Assembly: GCA_015523685.1 (NCBI GenBank)
Contig: WAJW01000057.1
Span: 1-7,077 of the forward strand
Length of the DNA: 7,077 nt
Reading direction: 5' to 3'
Origin: Archaeoglobaceae archaeon
GTDB lineage: Archaea; Halobacteriota; Archaeoglobi; Archaeoglobales; JdFR-42
In this document: piece after piece, positions 1-6,016 of the stretch
Numbering within the stretch: the first letter of the stretch is position 1
Layout of the letters: every line of letters starts with the position of its first letter
The notes under the pieces: model-generated
Database searches by the model: none
Told to the model about the DNA's origin: nothing
The model's input: the letters and a program-made list of their open reading frames with translations, nothing else
Program-made: the position numbers and the translations under genes

Positions 1-2668
1 AAAAGCCGGGAGAAAATATGGGATTGACATAAAAAAACTGCCGTTTACGATGAGGATTCTTCTTGAAAACCTGATAAGGAATTTTGATAACAGGGATATA
101 AGGGATGAGACGATCAGTTCATTCAGAGAATGGGGGAATACAGGACTGGAAATGGAGATTCCGTGTTATCCATCAAGGGTCATACTGCAGGATTTTACTG
201 GCGTTCCGGCGGTCGTGGATCTTGCTGGAATGAGAAATGCCATGAAAAAAAATGGGGGAGACCCCGAAAGGGTAAACCCCCATATTCCATGCCACCTCAT
301 AATTGATCACTCAATCCAGGTGGATTATTTCGGTACAGAGTACTCTCCTGGCGCAAATCTCAGAAGAGAATTTGAAAGAAATAGAGAAAGGTATGCTCTT
401 TTAAAATGGGCTCAGAATGCATTCAGAAATTTTCATGTTGTTCCACCCGGGAAAGGTATAATTCATCAGATAAATCTTGAATATCTTGCTCATGTTGTAG
501 AGAGGAGAAAGATGGGGGAGAGGGATTTTCTTATCCCTGACACCCTTATAGGGACTGATTCTCACACAACAATGATAAATGGTCTCGGAGTGCTTGGATG
601 GGGTGTGGGGGGTATCGAGGCGGAGGCTGTTATGCTCGGTGAGCCCGTGCATCTGAGAATTCCGGAAGTTGCTGGAGTAAAACTCGAGGGGGAACTGAAG
701 GAGGGTGTGACGACAACCGATCTTGTTCTGTATCTCACCCAGATCTTGAGGGAGAGGGGAGTTGTTGGGAAGTTTGTTGAATATTCTGGAGAGGGACTTC
801 TTCATCTTCCGGTACAGGACAGAGCAACGATTGCAAACATGTCACCTGAATATGGAGCGACGTGCGGTTTCTTTCCCGTGGATGAGAGAACCATCGAGTA
901 TCTTCATGAGACAGGAAGGGATGGAGAACTCATCGAGATCGTGGAGAGGTATACAAAAGAGCAGTATCTTTTCAACACATACAGGAAAGGTTTGATCTAC
1001 TCAGATGTGATCGAGGTGGATCTTTCTGATGTCCGCCCCTCAACATCTGGCCCGAAAAGACCACAGGACAGGATCACCCTTGATAAATTGAAGAGCAGAG
1101 TCAGGGAGTTCCTCAAGGAGGACTTTGAGGTAGAAATCTCTGAGGAGCATATAGCTCACTGGGAAACGGAAGGAGGCATTGCTCCACATGTCAGGAAAAA
1201 GGAGCTCAGACTTGTTGAGATAAAAAAGGGAGATGTTCACTTTGAGTTAAAGGATGGTTCAATTGTAATTGCATCAATCACAAGCTGTACAAACACGAGC
1301 AATCCACGACTCATTTTTTCTGCCGGATTGCTGGCAAAAAAGGCAGTTGAGAGGGGTTTGAGAGTCAAGCCCTTCGTCAAGACATCTCTGGCGCCCGGTT
1401 CGAGGGTTGTGAAGGACTATCTTGAGAGATCGGGTCTAAAGCCATATCTTGAGGCGCTCGGCTTTCATCTTGTGGGTTTCGGGTGCACCACCTGCATAGG
1501 GAATTCAGGGCCTCTTGTTCCGGGAGTGGCAGGTGTTATAGAGGAAAGAGATCTGATTGTTACCGCTGTCCTCTCCGGAAACAGAAATTTCGAAGCAAGG
1601 ATACATCCTCTCGTCAAGATGAATTTTCTCATGAGTCCTCCTCTTGTGGTCGCCTTTGCGATTAAAGGAAAAATTGACTTCAATCCCTATGAAGAGCCCG
1701 TTGCACACGACCCAAATGGGGCACCGGTTTATCTGAAAGATATATGGCCATCTGAAAAAGAAATCGATGAGTATATGAGAAAATTTCTTAAGAAGAAGTT
1801 TCACGTAAAGATTTATTCTGATCTATTTAGAGGAGATGAGAACTGGGAAGGGCTGAAGGCCCCATCAGGTGAGATATTTGATTTTGATCCTCAATCCACC
1901 TATATAAAGGAACCACCGTTCTTTGAAAATTTCAGAATCGATCCAGAACCGCTGAGAGACATCAAGAATGCAAGATGTCTTCTTCTGCTTGGGGATTCCA
2001 TTACGACAGATCATATTTCCCCTGCAGGAAAAATTCCGGAGGATTCACCAGCAGGAGAATACCTGATCTCCCATGGTGTTGAACCACATGAATTCAATAC
2101 CTATGGCTCGAGAAGGGGGAATCATGAGGTCATGGTGAGGGGAACATTCGGAAATGTCAGGTTGAAAAACAGGCTCGTACCTGAAAAAGAGGGTGGATGG
2201 ACGAGAAAATTTCCTGAAAATAAGGTGATGAGGGTATATGATGCGGCAGTGTTATACAAAAATGAGAACATTCCACTGATTGTTATAGCGGGAAAGGAGT
2301 ATGGAACAGGCTCCTCAAGGGACTGGGCTGCCAAGGGAACAAGGTTACTGGGTATTAGAGCGGTGATAGCTGAGAGTTTCGAAAGAATCCATCGAGCAAA
2401 TCTCGTTCAGATGGGAGTGATTCCGATCCAGTTTAAAGAAGGTGAGAACGCTGAAAGTCTCGGGCTCGAAGGAGATGAAGAATATTTCATAGAGGGTATT
2501 GAATCCGGATTAAGACCGAACGGTGAAATAAAAATTGTGGCCAGAAAAAATGGGGTGGAGAAGGTTTTTTACGGTACACTAAGGGTTGAAACATGGATGG
2601 AAGTTGAATACATCAGGCATGGTGGCATTCTTTCATTTGTTCTTTCGGAGTTTATAAAGAAAAAATAA
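1..2668 (+). CDS. acnA: Aconitate hydratase, AcnA/IRP type (5' end outside window)
   Basis: Interconverts citrate and isocitrate through cis-aconitate in the cytoplasmic citrate cycle, using a [4Fe-4S] cluster. Numbering from the Met codon at 50: GTDSHTTMINGLG begins at residue 168. The likely cluster ligands are C413 (in SITSCTNTSNP) and C479/C482 (in GFGCTTCIGNSGP). GDSITTDHISPAGK begins at 648, and the swivel-domain substrate loop GTGSSRDWAAKG at 752, with R757. The order is that of AcnA and IRP1, with the swivel domain at the C-terminus. The ATG at 50 is not the true start: the same frame stays open to the left edge and encodes YGIDIKKLPFT directly before MRILLENL, matching the conserved start of the family. 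About 25 residues are probably missing, giving roughly 910 in all (E. coli AcnA has 891). The gene ends with TAA and converges on the Yip1-like gene. AcnD (2-methylcitrate dehydratase) is a close relative and less likely; no prp genes are visible. Confidence 0.97.
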   Translation, partial: KAGRKYGIDIKKLPFTMRILLENLIRNFDNRDIRDETISSFREWGNTGLEMEIPCYPSRVILQDFTGVPAVVDLAGMRNAMKKNGGDPERVNPHIPCHLIIDHSIQVDYFGTEYSPGANLRREFERNRERYALLKWAQNAFRNFHVVPPGKGIIHQINLEYLAHVVERRKMGERDFLIPDTLIGTDSHTTMINGLGVLGWGVGGIEAEAVMLGEPVHLRIPEVAGVKLEGELKEGVTTTDLVLYLTQILRERGVVGKFVEYSGEGLLHLPVQDRATIANMSPEYGATCGFFPVDERTIEYLHETGRDGELIEIVERYTKEQYLFNTYRKGLIYSDVIEVDLSDVRPSTSGPKRPQDRITLDKLKSRVREFLKEDFEVEISEEHIAHWETEGGIAPHVRKKELRLVEIKKGDVHFELKDGSIVIASITSCTNTSNPRLIFSAGLLAKKAVERGLRVKPFVKTSLAPGSRVVKDYLERSGLKPYLEALGFHLVGFGCTTCIGNSGPLVPGVAGVIEERDLIVTAVLSGNRNFEARIHPLVKMNFLMSPPLVVAFAIKGKIDFNPYEEPVAHDPNGAPVYLKDIWPSEKEIDEYMRKFLKKKFHVKIYSDLFRGDENWEGLKAPSGEIFDFDPQSTYIKEPPFFENFRIDPEPLRDIKNARCLLLLGDSITTDHISPAGKIPEDSPAGEYLISHGVEPHEFNTYGSRRGNHEVMVRGTFGNVRLKNRLVPEKEGGWTRKFPENKVMRVYDAAVLYKNENIPLIVIAGKEYGTGSSRDWAAKGTRLLGIRAVIAESFERIHRANLVQMGVIPIQFKEGENAESLGLEGDEEYFIEGIESGLRPNGEIKIVARKNGVEKVFYGTLRVETWMEVEYIRHGGILSFVLSEFIKKK

Positions 2669-2680
2669 AGATTATTAAAA
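2651..2680 (-). terminator. T-rich terminator candidate of the Yip1-like gene
   Basis: Read on the - strand, the bases just past the TGA of the Yip1-like gene are strongly T-rich (TTTTAATAAT, then CTTTATTTTTTC) and include a run of six T. Archaeal RNA polymerase typically terminates on such U-tracts without needing a hairpin. The tract overlaps the last codons of the convergent aconitase gene. Assigned from composition and position only. Confidence 0.5.
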
Positions 2681-2686
2681 CCGGGA

Positions 2687-3259
2687 TCAGATCATCCTGT
2701 ATCCTGCAGATCCGATTGCCAGCCTTATTATGAACACAACCACAAGATACACCACCAGGAGTACCAGTGCCCTCTCCTGGCTGAATTTCAGGTACTCTTT
2801 CAATCCGAGCCATACAAGATACAGGGAGAACACTCCACCCAGAAATACAATCAATCCTCCAAGAAATGGTATGAAAACTAGAACCTGGGCAAGCAGAAAT
2901 GGGGTTATGGAATAGACGGCAAGATTTGAGAATTTGAGCATATCTCCTCCATATTTCAATCCCTCAGCTATAATACTCATGAGAAATCCTGTGATGAATG
3001 GCCCCACTATGGATATTATGTAAGTGTATACTGCCCCCTGGATTCCGTAGAATATGGAAAATCTCATCATCCCGAAGAATGGAATCGCGTATCCTGTAAC
3101 GCTGTAAAGCAAAAAGATTCCAGCTGCCGGAAATATGCTCAGTATCAGGAGATATCTGAGAAGGTCTCCGTAATCTCTGTCGGTATGTTTCCTCCAGAAC
3201 TCCTCCCTTTCCGTAACGATCTCTTTTGCGGTATTAACAAATGCATCAATTTCCTGCAT
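2687..3259 (-). CDS. Yip1-like multipass membrane protein
   Basis: A 190-residue integral membrane protein of unproven function. Residues 1-33 are charged and hydrophilic and probably cytoplasmic. About five hydrophobic segments follow, at roughly 34-54, 68-98, 112-130, 131-152 and 163-184, with no signal peptide. The pattern, with YGGDMLKFSNLAVYSITP (103-120) leading into paired glycine-rich helices (PFLGGLIVFLGG) and a short charged loop KEYLKFSQERA before the last helix, resembles the Yip1 family. In eukaryotes that family acts in membrane traffic; its many archaeal and bacterial members are uncharacterised. The ATG start is supported by an unusually long Shine-Dalgarno, GGTGATCC, ending 1 nt before it. 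It is divergent from tyrS and convergent with aconitase, so it is probably transcribed alone. Membrane location is fairly certain, the family call less so. Confidence 0.75.
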   Translation of the reverse strand: MQEIDAFVNTAKEIVTEREEFWRKHTDRDYGDLLRYLLILSIFPAAGIFLLYSVTGYAIPFFGMMRFSIFYGIQGAVYTYIISIVGPFITGFLMSIIAEGLKYGGDMLKFSNLAVYSITPFLLAQVLVFIPFLGGLIVFLGGVFSLYLVWLGLKEYLKFSQERALVLLVVYLVVVFIIRLAIGSAGYRMI

Positions 3260-3268
3260 GGGATCACC
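3260..3268 (-). promoter_or_regulatory. Extended Shine-Dalgarno of the Yip1-like gene
   Basis: On the - strand the bases before the ATG read GTGGTGATCCC. GGTGATCC is complementary to eight consecutive bases of the archaeal 16S rRNA 3' end (GGATCACC). This decides the start codon and suggests strong initiation. Confidence 0.7.
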
Positions 3269-3289
3269 ACCCGAATTCTGCTCATTCTG

Positions 3290-3330
3290 TTTATAAAGAT
3301 GTTGGCATGAAGCATATATCTATTTATATA
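3290..3330 (-). promoter_or_regulatory. Candidate TATA elements for the Yip1-like gene
   Basis: Two A/T-rich TATA-like elements read on the - strand: CTTTATAAA (3298 to 3290) and TATATAAATA (3330 to 3321). The nearer would start RNA only about 8 nt before the ATG, at the edge of the Shine-Dalgarno. The farther would give a leader of about 35 nt. The farther one coincides with the tyrS TATA element on the other strand. Which is used cannot be told from sequence. Confidence 0.4.
3321..3330 (+). promoter_or_regulatory. TATA box of the tyrS-aIF1A-rio1-KH unit
   Basis: TATTTATATA lies about 43-52 nt before the tyrS ATG. Transcription about 25 nt downstream would start near 3351-3355 and leave a leader of roughly 20 nt carrying the Shine-Dalgarno. 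A second A/T-rich patch (TTATTAAA, near 3337-3343) is too close, since transcription from it would cut off the Shine-Dalgarno. No comparable TATA element was seen between tyrS and the KH gene, so this may drive all four genes. Confidence 0.55.
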
Positions 3331-3360
3331 CCCCATTATTAAACCGGTAGAGGGACGTGA

Positions 3361-3365
3361 GGAGG
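3361..3365 (+). promoter_or_regulatory. Shine-Dalgarno of tyrS
   Basis: GGAGG within GTGAGGAGGAAAC lies 7 nt before the ATG at 3373. It is a consensus match with good spacing and confirms the tyrS start. Confidence 0.8.
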
Positions 3366-3372
3366 AAACTGG

Positions 3373-4356
3373 ATGAGGACAGAAGATCTGGAAGAAAAAT
3401 TAAGGCTTGTGCTGAGAAACGCTGAAGAGGTTATAACAGTGGATGAGCTCAGAGAGCTTCTGAAGGAGGAGAATCCCACAACATATGTGGGGTATGAACC
3501 CAGCGGTAAAATTCATCTCGGGCATCTTCTTACTGTTAACAAGCTCATCGATCTGCAAAATGCCGGATTCAGGGTTATCGTTCTCCTTGCCGATGTACAT
3601 GCCTATTTAAATGAAAAAGGAAGTTTTGAAGAGATTGAAAAGATTGCTGAAATGAACAGAATCAGCTTCATCTCTCTGGGGCTTGATGAGAAAAACACGA
3701 GATTCGTCCTCGGTTCAGATTATGAATTTGAAAGAGATTACATGCTCAATGTACTCAAGATGGCAAGAATGACCACAATAAACAGGGGGAGAAGAAGCAT
3801 GGACGAGGTGAGCAGGAGAAAGGCAGATCCCCTTATCTCCCAGATGATCTACCCTCTGATGCAGGCCATGGACATAGCGTATCTGGGTGTGGATCTGGCT
3901 GTTGGCGGTATTGACCAGAGGAAGATACACATGCTGGCCAGGGAAAATCTTCCGAGGCTTGGATTCAGGGCCCCTGTATGCCTTCACACCCCGATACTTC
4001 TTGGACTTGACGGGGAGAAGATGTCATCTTCAAAGGGGAATTTCATCTCAATCGATGACCCTCCGGAACTTGTTGAAAGGAAGATCAGAAAGGCGCTGTG
4101 CCCTCCTGCAGAAATTGAGAACAATCCCGTCATACAGATGTTCATGTATCACATATTCCCCAGGTACAGCAGGGTTGTGATTGAGAGGGAAGAAAAATAC
4201 GGAGGGGATGTTGAGTATAATCGTTTTGATGAATTCAGAAGTGATTACGTGAATGGAAAAATCCATCCTGCCGACATAAAAATGGCTGCAGCAAAATATA
4301 TAAACGAGTTAATAGAACCAGCAAGAAAAAGAATTGTTAAAGAGGTGTCTGACTGA
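3373..4356 (+). CDS. tyrS: Tyrosyl-tRNA synthetase, archaeal type
   Basis: Cytoplasmic class I aminoacyl-tRNA synthetase that charges tRNA-Tyr with tyrosine using ATP. At 327 residues it has the compact archaeal/eukaryotic core length (M. jannaschii 306). The ATP-binding signature is HLGH (48-51) within YVGYEPSGKIHLGH, and the KMSSS loop is at 216-220. By alignment from memory with the M. jannaschii enzyme, Y38, Y160, Q164, D167 and Q182 correspond to the tyrosine-binding Y32, Y151, Q155, D158 and Q173, which favours TyrRS over the related TrpRS. HPAD at 298-301 matches the HPMD motif whose His and Asp contact G34 of the anticodon. It is the first gene of a four-gene unit. Its TGA overlaps the proposed CTG start of aIF1A, and its last codons carry the aIF1A Shine-Dalgarno. 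Confidence 0.97.
   Translation: MRTEDLEEKLRLVLRNAEEVITVDELRELLKEENPTTYVGYEPSGKIHLGHLLTVNKLIDLQNAGFRVIVLLADVHAYLNEKGSFEEIEKIAEMNRISFISLGLDEKNTRFVLGSDYEFERDYMLNVLKMARMTTINRGRRSMDEVSRRKADPLISQMIYPLMQAMDIAYLGVDLAVGGIDQRKIHMLARENLPRLGFRAPVCLHTPILLGLDGEKMSSSKGNFISIDDPPELVERKIRKALCPPAEIENNPVIQMFMYHIFPRYSRVVIEREEKYGGDVEYNRFDEFRSDYVNGKIHPADIKMAAAKYINELIEPARKRIVKEVSD
4341..4347 (+). promoter_or_regulatory. Shine-Dalgarno of aIF1A, inside the tyrS end
   Basis: AGAGGTG matches the AGGAGGTGATCC consensus over GAGGTG. It lies 5 nt before CTG at 4353, the usual spacing seen elsewhere in this window (5-7 nt at tyrS and the KH gene). It is about 18 nt from the out-of-frame ATG at 4366 and over 110 nt from the in-frame GTG at 4461. 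This position is the main argument for the CTG start. Confidence 0.65.
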
Positions 4357-4646
4357 AAAAAAATAATGAGGGAGAAGTAATCAGAGTAAGAATTCCGGAT
4401 CCATCGAAAAGAGAGGTCCTTGGAATCGTAGAGTCTCTTCTGGGCGCGAATCACATAAGGGTGAGGTGCCTGGATGGAAAAACGAGGATGGCCAGAATTC
4501 CAGGAAAACTCAAAAAGAGGATCTGGATAAGAGAGGGTGACGTGGTAATTGTCGTTCCATGGGAGTTTCAGGATGAAAAGGCGGACGTTGTCTGGAGATA
4601 CACGAACCCTCAGGTGGAATGGCTCGAGAAGAAAGGCTATCTTTAG
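4353..4646 (+). CDS. eif1a: Translation initiation factor aIF1A, apparent CTG start
   Basis: An OB-fold factor that binds the A-site region of the 30S subunit and helps recruit initiator tRNA and mRNA; it is the counterpart of eukaryotic eIF1A and bacterial IF1. The frame reads KKNNEGEVIRVRIP, then LGIVESLLGANHIRVRCLDG, MARIPGKLKKRIWIREGDVV, DVVWRYTNPQVEWL and the terminal KKGYL. This matches archaeal aIF1A from end to end. The frame is closed by TGA at 4350-4352, and between it and GTG at 4461 there is no ATG, GTG or TTG. Starting at GTG would remove 36 residues, including the conserved IRVRIP strand and LGANHIRV. CTG at 4353 gives 97 residues, the family's normal length, and follows GAGGTG by 5 nt. 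CTG shares two bases with the tyrS TGA, like the common ATGA overlap. Identity is near certain; the start codon is inferred. Confidence 0.93.
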   Translation: MKKNNEGEVIRVRIPDPSKREVLGIVESLLGANHIRVRCLDGKTRMARIPGKLKKRIWIREGDVVIVVPWEFQDEKADVVWRYTNPQVEWLEKKGYL

Positions 4647-4652
4647 ATTGGA

Positions 4653-5420
4653 ATGCCCGTAAGAGATCTGAGGAAGATAGAGGAATACATTGACAGATTG
4701 AGAATAAAAGACAGGGATTCTGAAGATTTTAAAATATTTTCCTCCGTTCTTGACACTTCAGTCCTCAAAACCCTTTACAGGCTCAGCAATAAAAAGATCA
4801 TCACGGCCATGGGCGGGGTTGTAAGCACCGGTAAGGAGGCCCATGTTTTTCATGCTGTCGGTGAGAGAGGGGATGTGGCGGTAAAGATATACAGAATAGA
4901 GACATCTGAGTTTCACAGGATGGAGGATTATATAATCGGAGACCCGAGGTTTACCCGAACAAAATTCACAAAAAGACAGCTCGTTTATACATGGACTCGA
5001 AAGGAATTCAAGAACCTTGAGAGGGCGTTTAAGGGGGGAGTAAGTGTTCCCGAACCGATTTCGTATGCAAATAACGTTCTTGTCATGAAATTTATTGGAG
5101 AGGATGGAGTCCCTGCTCCAACGCTGAAGGACATTTCAGGGGAACTCCCCGGGATAATAGATCCTGAGGAGCTATTTAACGAGCTCATAACCCAGATGGA
5201 AAGGCTCTACAGGATCAGGCTTGTCCATGCAGACCTGAGCGAATATAATGTCCTCTGGTTTGAAAGACCTTTTATAATTGACATGGGTCAGGCAGTTCAC
5301 ACCGAGCATCCCCATTCCATGAGTTTCCTGAAGAGAGACGTGGTAAATCTGATAAGGTTCTTTTCAAGATATGGTGTCAGGGCAGATGTGGAAGAGGTCA
5401 TTGAGAGAGTGGTGAAGTAG
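4653..5420 (+). CDS. rio1: RIO1-type serine protein kinase/ATPase
   Basis: Atypical protein kinase of the RIO family. Eukaryotic Rio1 acts as an ATPase/kinase in late 40S maturation, and the archaeal protein is thought to have a related role on the 30S subunit. It has 255 residues, close to A. fulgidus Rio1 (about 258). An N-terminal helical region (about 1-45) is followed by the RIO nucleotide-binding loop STGKEAHVF (58-66), the ATP-binding lysine K78 in VAVKIY, the catalytic loop HADLSEYN (192-199) with D194 and N199, and the metal-binding D210 in IIDMGQAV. STGKEAHVF together with IDMGQ points to RIO1 rather than RIO2. The start lies 6 nt after the aIF1A TAG and in the same frame. No good Shine-Dalgarno is present (only AAAGG, 16 nt away), so translation probably depends on coupling to aIF1A. 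Confidence 0.96.
   Translation: MPVRDLRKIEEYIDRLRIKDRDSEDFKIFSSVLDTSVLKTLYRLSNKKIITAMGGVVSTGKEAHVFHAVGERGDVAVKIYRIETSEFHRMEDYIIGDPRFTRTKFTKRQLVYTWTRKEFKNLERAFKGGVSVPEPISYANNVLVMKFIGEDGVPAPTLKDISGELPGIIDPEELFNELITQMERLYRIRLVHADLSEYNVLWFERPFIIDMGQAVHTEHPHSMSFLKRDVVNLIRFFSRYGVRADVEEVIERVVK
5411..5415 (+). promoter_or_regulatory. Shine-Dalgarno of the KH gene, inside the rio1 end
   Basis: GGTGA within GTGGTGAAG lies 5 nt before the ATG at 5421 and overlaps the last codons of rio1. It supports the ATG that directly follows the rio1 stop. Confidence 0.6.
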
Positions 5421-5972
5421 ATGCAGCAGATAAGAATACCGAGGGAGAGAATCGGAGTTCTCATAGGGAAAGGCGGGGAGATAAAGAGAATGATCGAGGA
5501 GAGAACAGGATGCAGACTTAACATAGACAGTGAAACAGGACTGGTTGAGCTGGAAGAAGGTGATAATCCCCTTAATATGCTCAGATGCATTGAGGTAGTC
5601 AGGGCAATAGGGAGGGGTTTTAATCCGATGATAGCCATGAAACTGCTTGATGACGATCTCATAATGCTTGATATAATAGATCTCAGCGGGATTGCCACAA
5701 CCAGAAATGCCCTGAAAAGGATTAAGGGAAGAATAATCGGAAAGGGCGGGAGAATGAGGCAATCAATTGAGGATCTTATAGGCGTGGATGTCAGCGTTTA
5801 CGGCAAGACAGTTGCTGTCATCGGCTCTCCTGATCAGGTGAGGATTGTCAGGAAGGCCATTGAAATGCTTGCTGAAGGTTCAAGTCATCCCGCTGTTCTG
5901 AGGTACCTTGAGAAAAAGAGAAGAGAATTGAGAGAGTCAAGTCTCGACTGGGAGAATATCAGGGATATCTGA
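5421..5972 (+). CDS. KH-domain RNA-binding protein, Dim2/Pno1-like
   Basis: An RNA-binding protein of 183 residues with two KH-type modules. KH1 begins at the N-terminus with IRIPRERIGVLIGKGGEIK (4-22) and its GKGG loop is at 16-19. KH2 carries RIIGKGGRMRQSIE with GKGG at 107-110. HPAVLRYLEKKRREL (156-170) forms a basic C-terminal helix. Two KH modules of this size match the archaeal relatives of Dim2/Pno1 (and Krr1). In eukaryotes Dim2 binds near the 18S rRNA 3' end and works with the Nob1 nuclease and Rio1 in the last steps of small-subunit maturation. The ATG follows the rio1 TAG with no gap and in the same frame. Placement beside aIF1A and rio1 is common in Euryarchaeota and supports a role in 30S biogenesis. 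The exact RNA target is not shown by the sequence. Confidence 0.92.
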   Translation: MQQIRIPRERIGVLIGKGGEIKRMIEERTGCRLNIDSETGLVELEEGDNPLNMLRCIEVVRAIGRGFNPMIAMKLLDDDLIMLDIIDLSGIATTRNALKRIKGRIIGKGGRMRQSIEDLIGVDVSVYGKTVAVIGSPDQVRIVRKAIEMLAEGSSHPAVLRYLEKKRRELRESSLDWENIRDI

Positions 5973-5980
5973 CATCTCCG

Positions 5981-6000
5981 ATAAACCTTTTATTTTATGG
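5981..6000 (+). promoter_or_regulatory. T-rich spacer: possible purB TATA and terminator
   Basis: The 44-bp gap between the KH gene and purB holds ATAAACCTTT followed by TATTTTATGG. Purine-rich CGATAAA before TTTTATTTTA resembles a BRE plus TATA element for purB, though RNA would then start very near its ATG. The same T-rich tract could end the upstream four-gene transcript. If neither is active, purB is read through from tyrS. Confidence 0.35.
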
Positions 6001-6008
6001 GAGTCTCT

Positions 6009-6013
6009 GGTGA
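6009..6013 (+). promoter_or_regulatory. Shine-Dalgarno of purB
   Basis: GGTGA in CTGGTGAATC lies 3 nt before the ATG at 6017. The spacing is nearly the same as at the Yip1-like gene, where GGTGA lies 4 nt before its ATG. It supports this start, as does the family-typical N-terminus HPLEYRYGTEEM. Confidence 0.55.
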
Positions 6014-6016
6014 ATC

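Noticed and set aside
401..805. 134-codon open frame on the - strand within aconitase
   Set aside because: Lies wholly antisense to a highly conserved coding region and has no recognisable family or promoter. The same holds for the shorter frames there.
1..2668. Iron-responsive regulator (IRP) role for the aconitase
   Set aside because: The family overlaps in sequence with IRP1, but all cluster and active-site residues are present, and no stem-loop resembling an IRE was noticed in the short spacers.
3373..4356. Tryptophanyl-tRNA synthetase as an alternative to TyrRS
   Set aside because: The spacing and identity of Y38, Y160, Q164, D167 and Q182 fit archaeal TyrRS, as does the HPxD anticodon motif.
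4366..4380. ATG at 4366 as the aIF1A start
   Set aside because: Out of frame with aIF1A; it reads ATG AGG GAG AAG TAA and stops after four codons. It matters only if a base is missing in the assembly.
4461..4646. aIF1A starting at GTG 4461 (61 residues)
   Set aside because: It would remove 36 residues, including conserved N-terminal strands of the OB fold, and has no Shine-Dalgarno at the right distance.
5297..5762. Two overlapping - strand open frames of about 130 codons over the rio1/KH junction
   Set aside because: Antisense to conserved genes, serine-rich or of low complexity, and with no family features. They are by-products of purine-rich coding strands.
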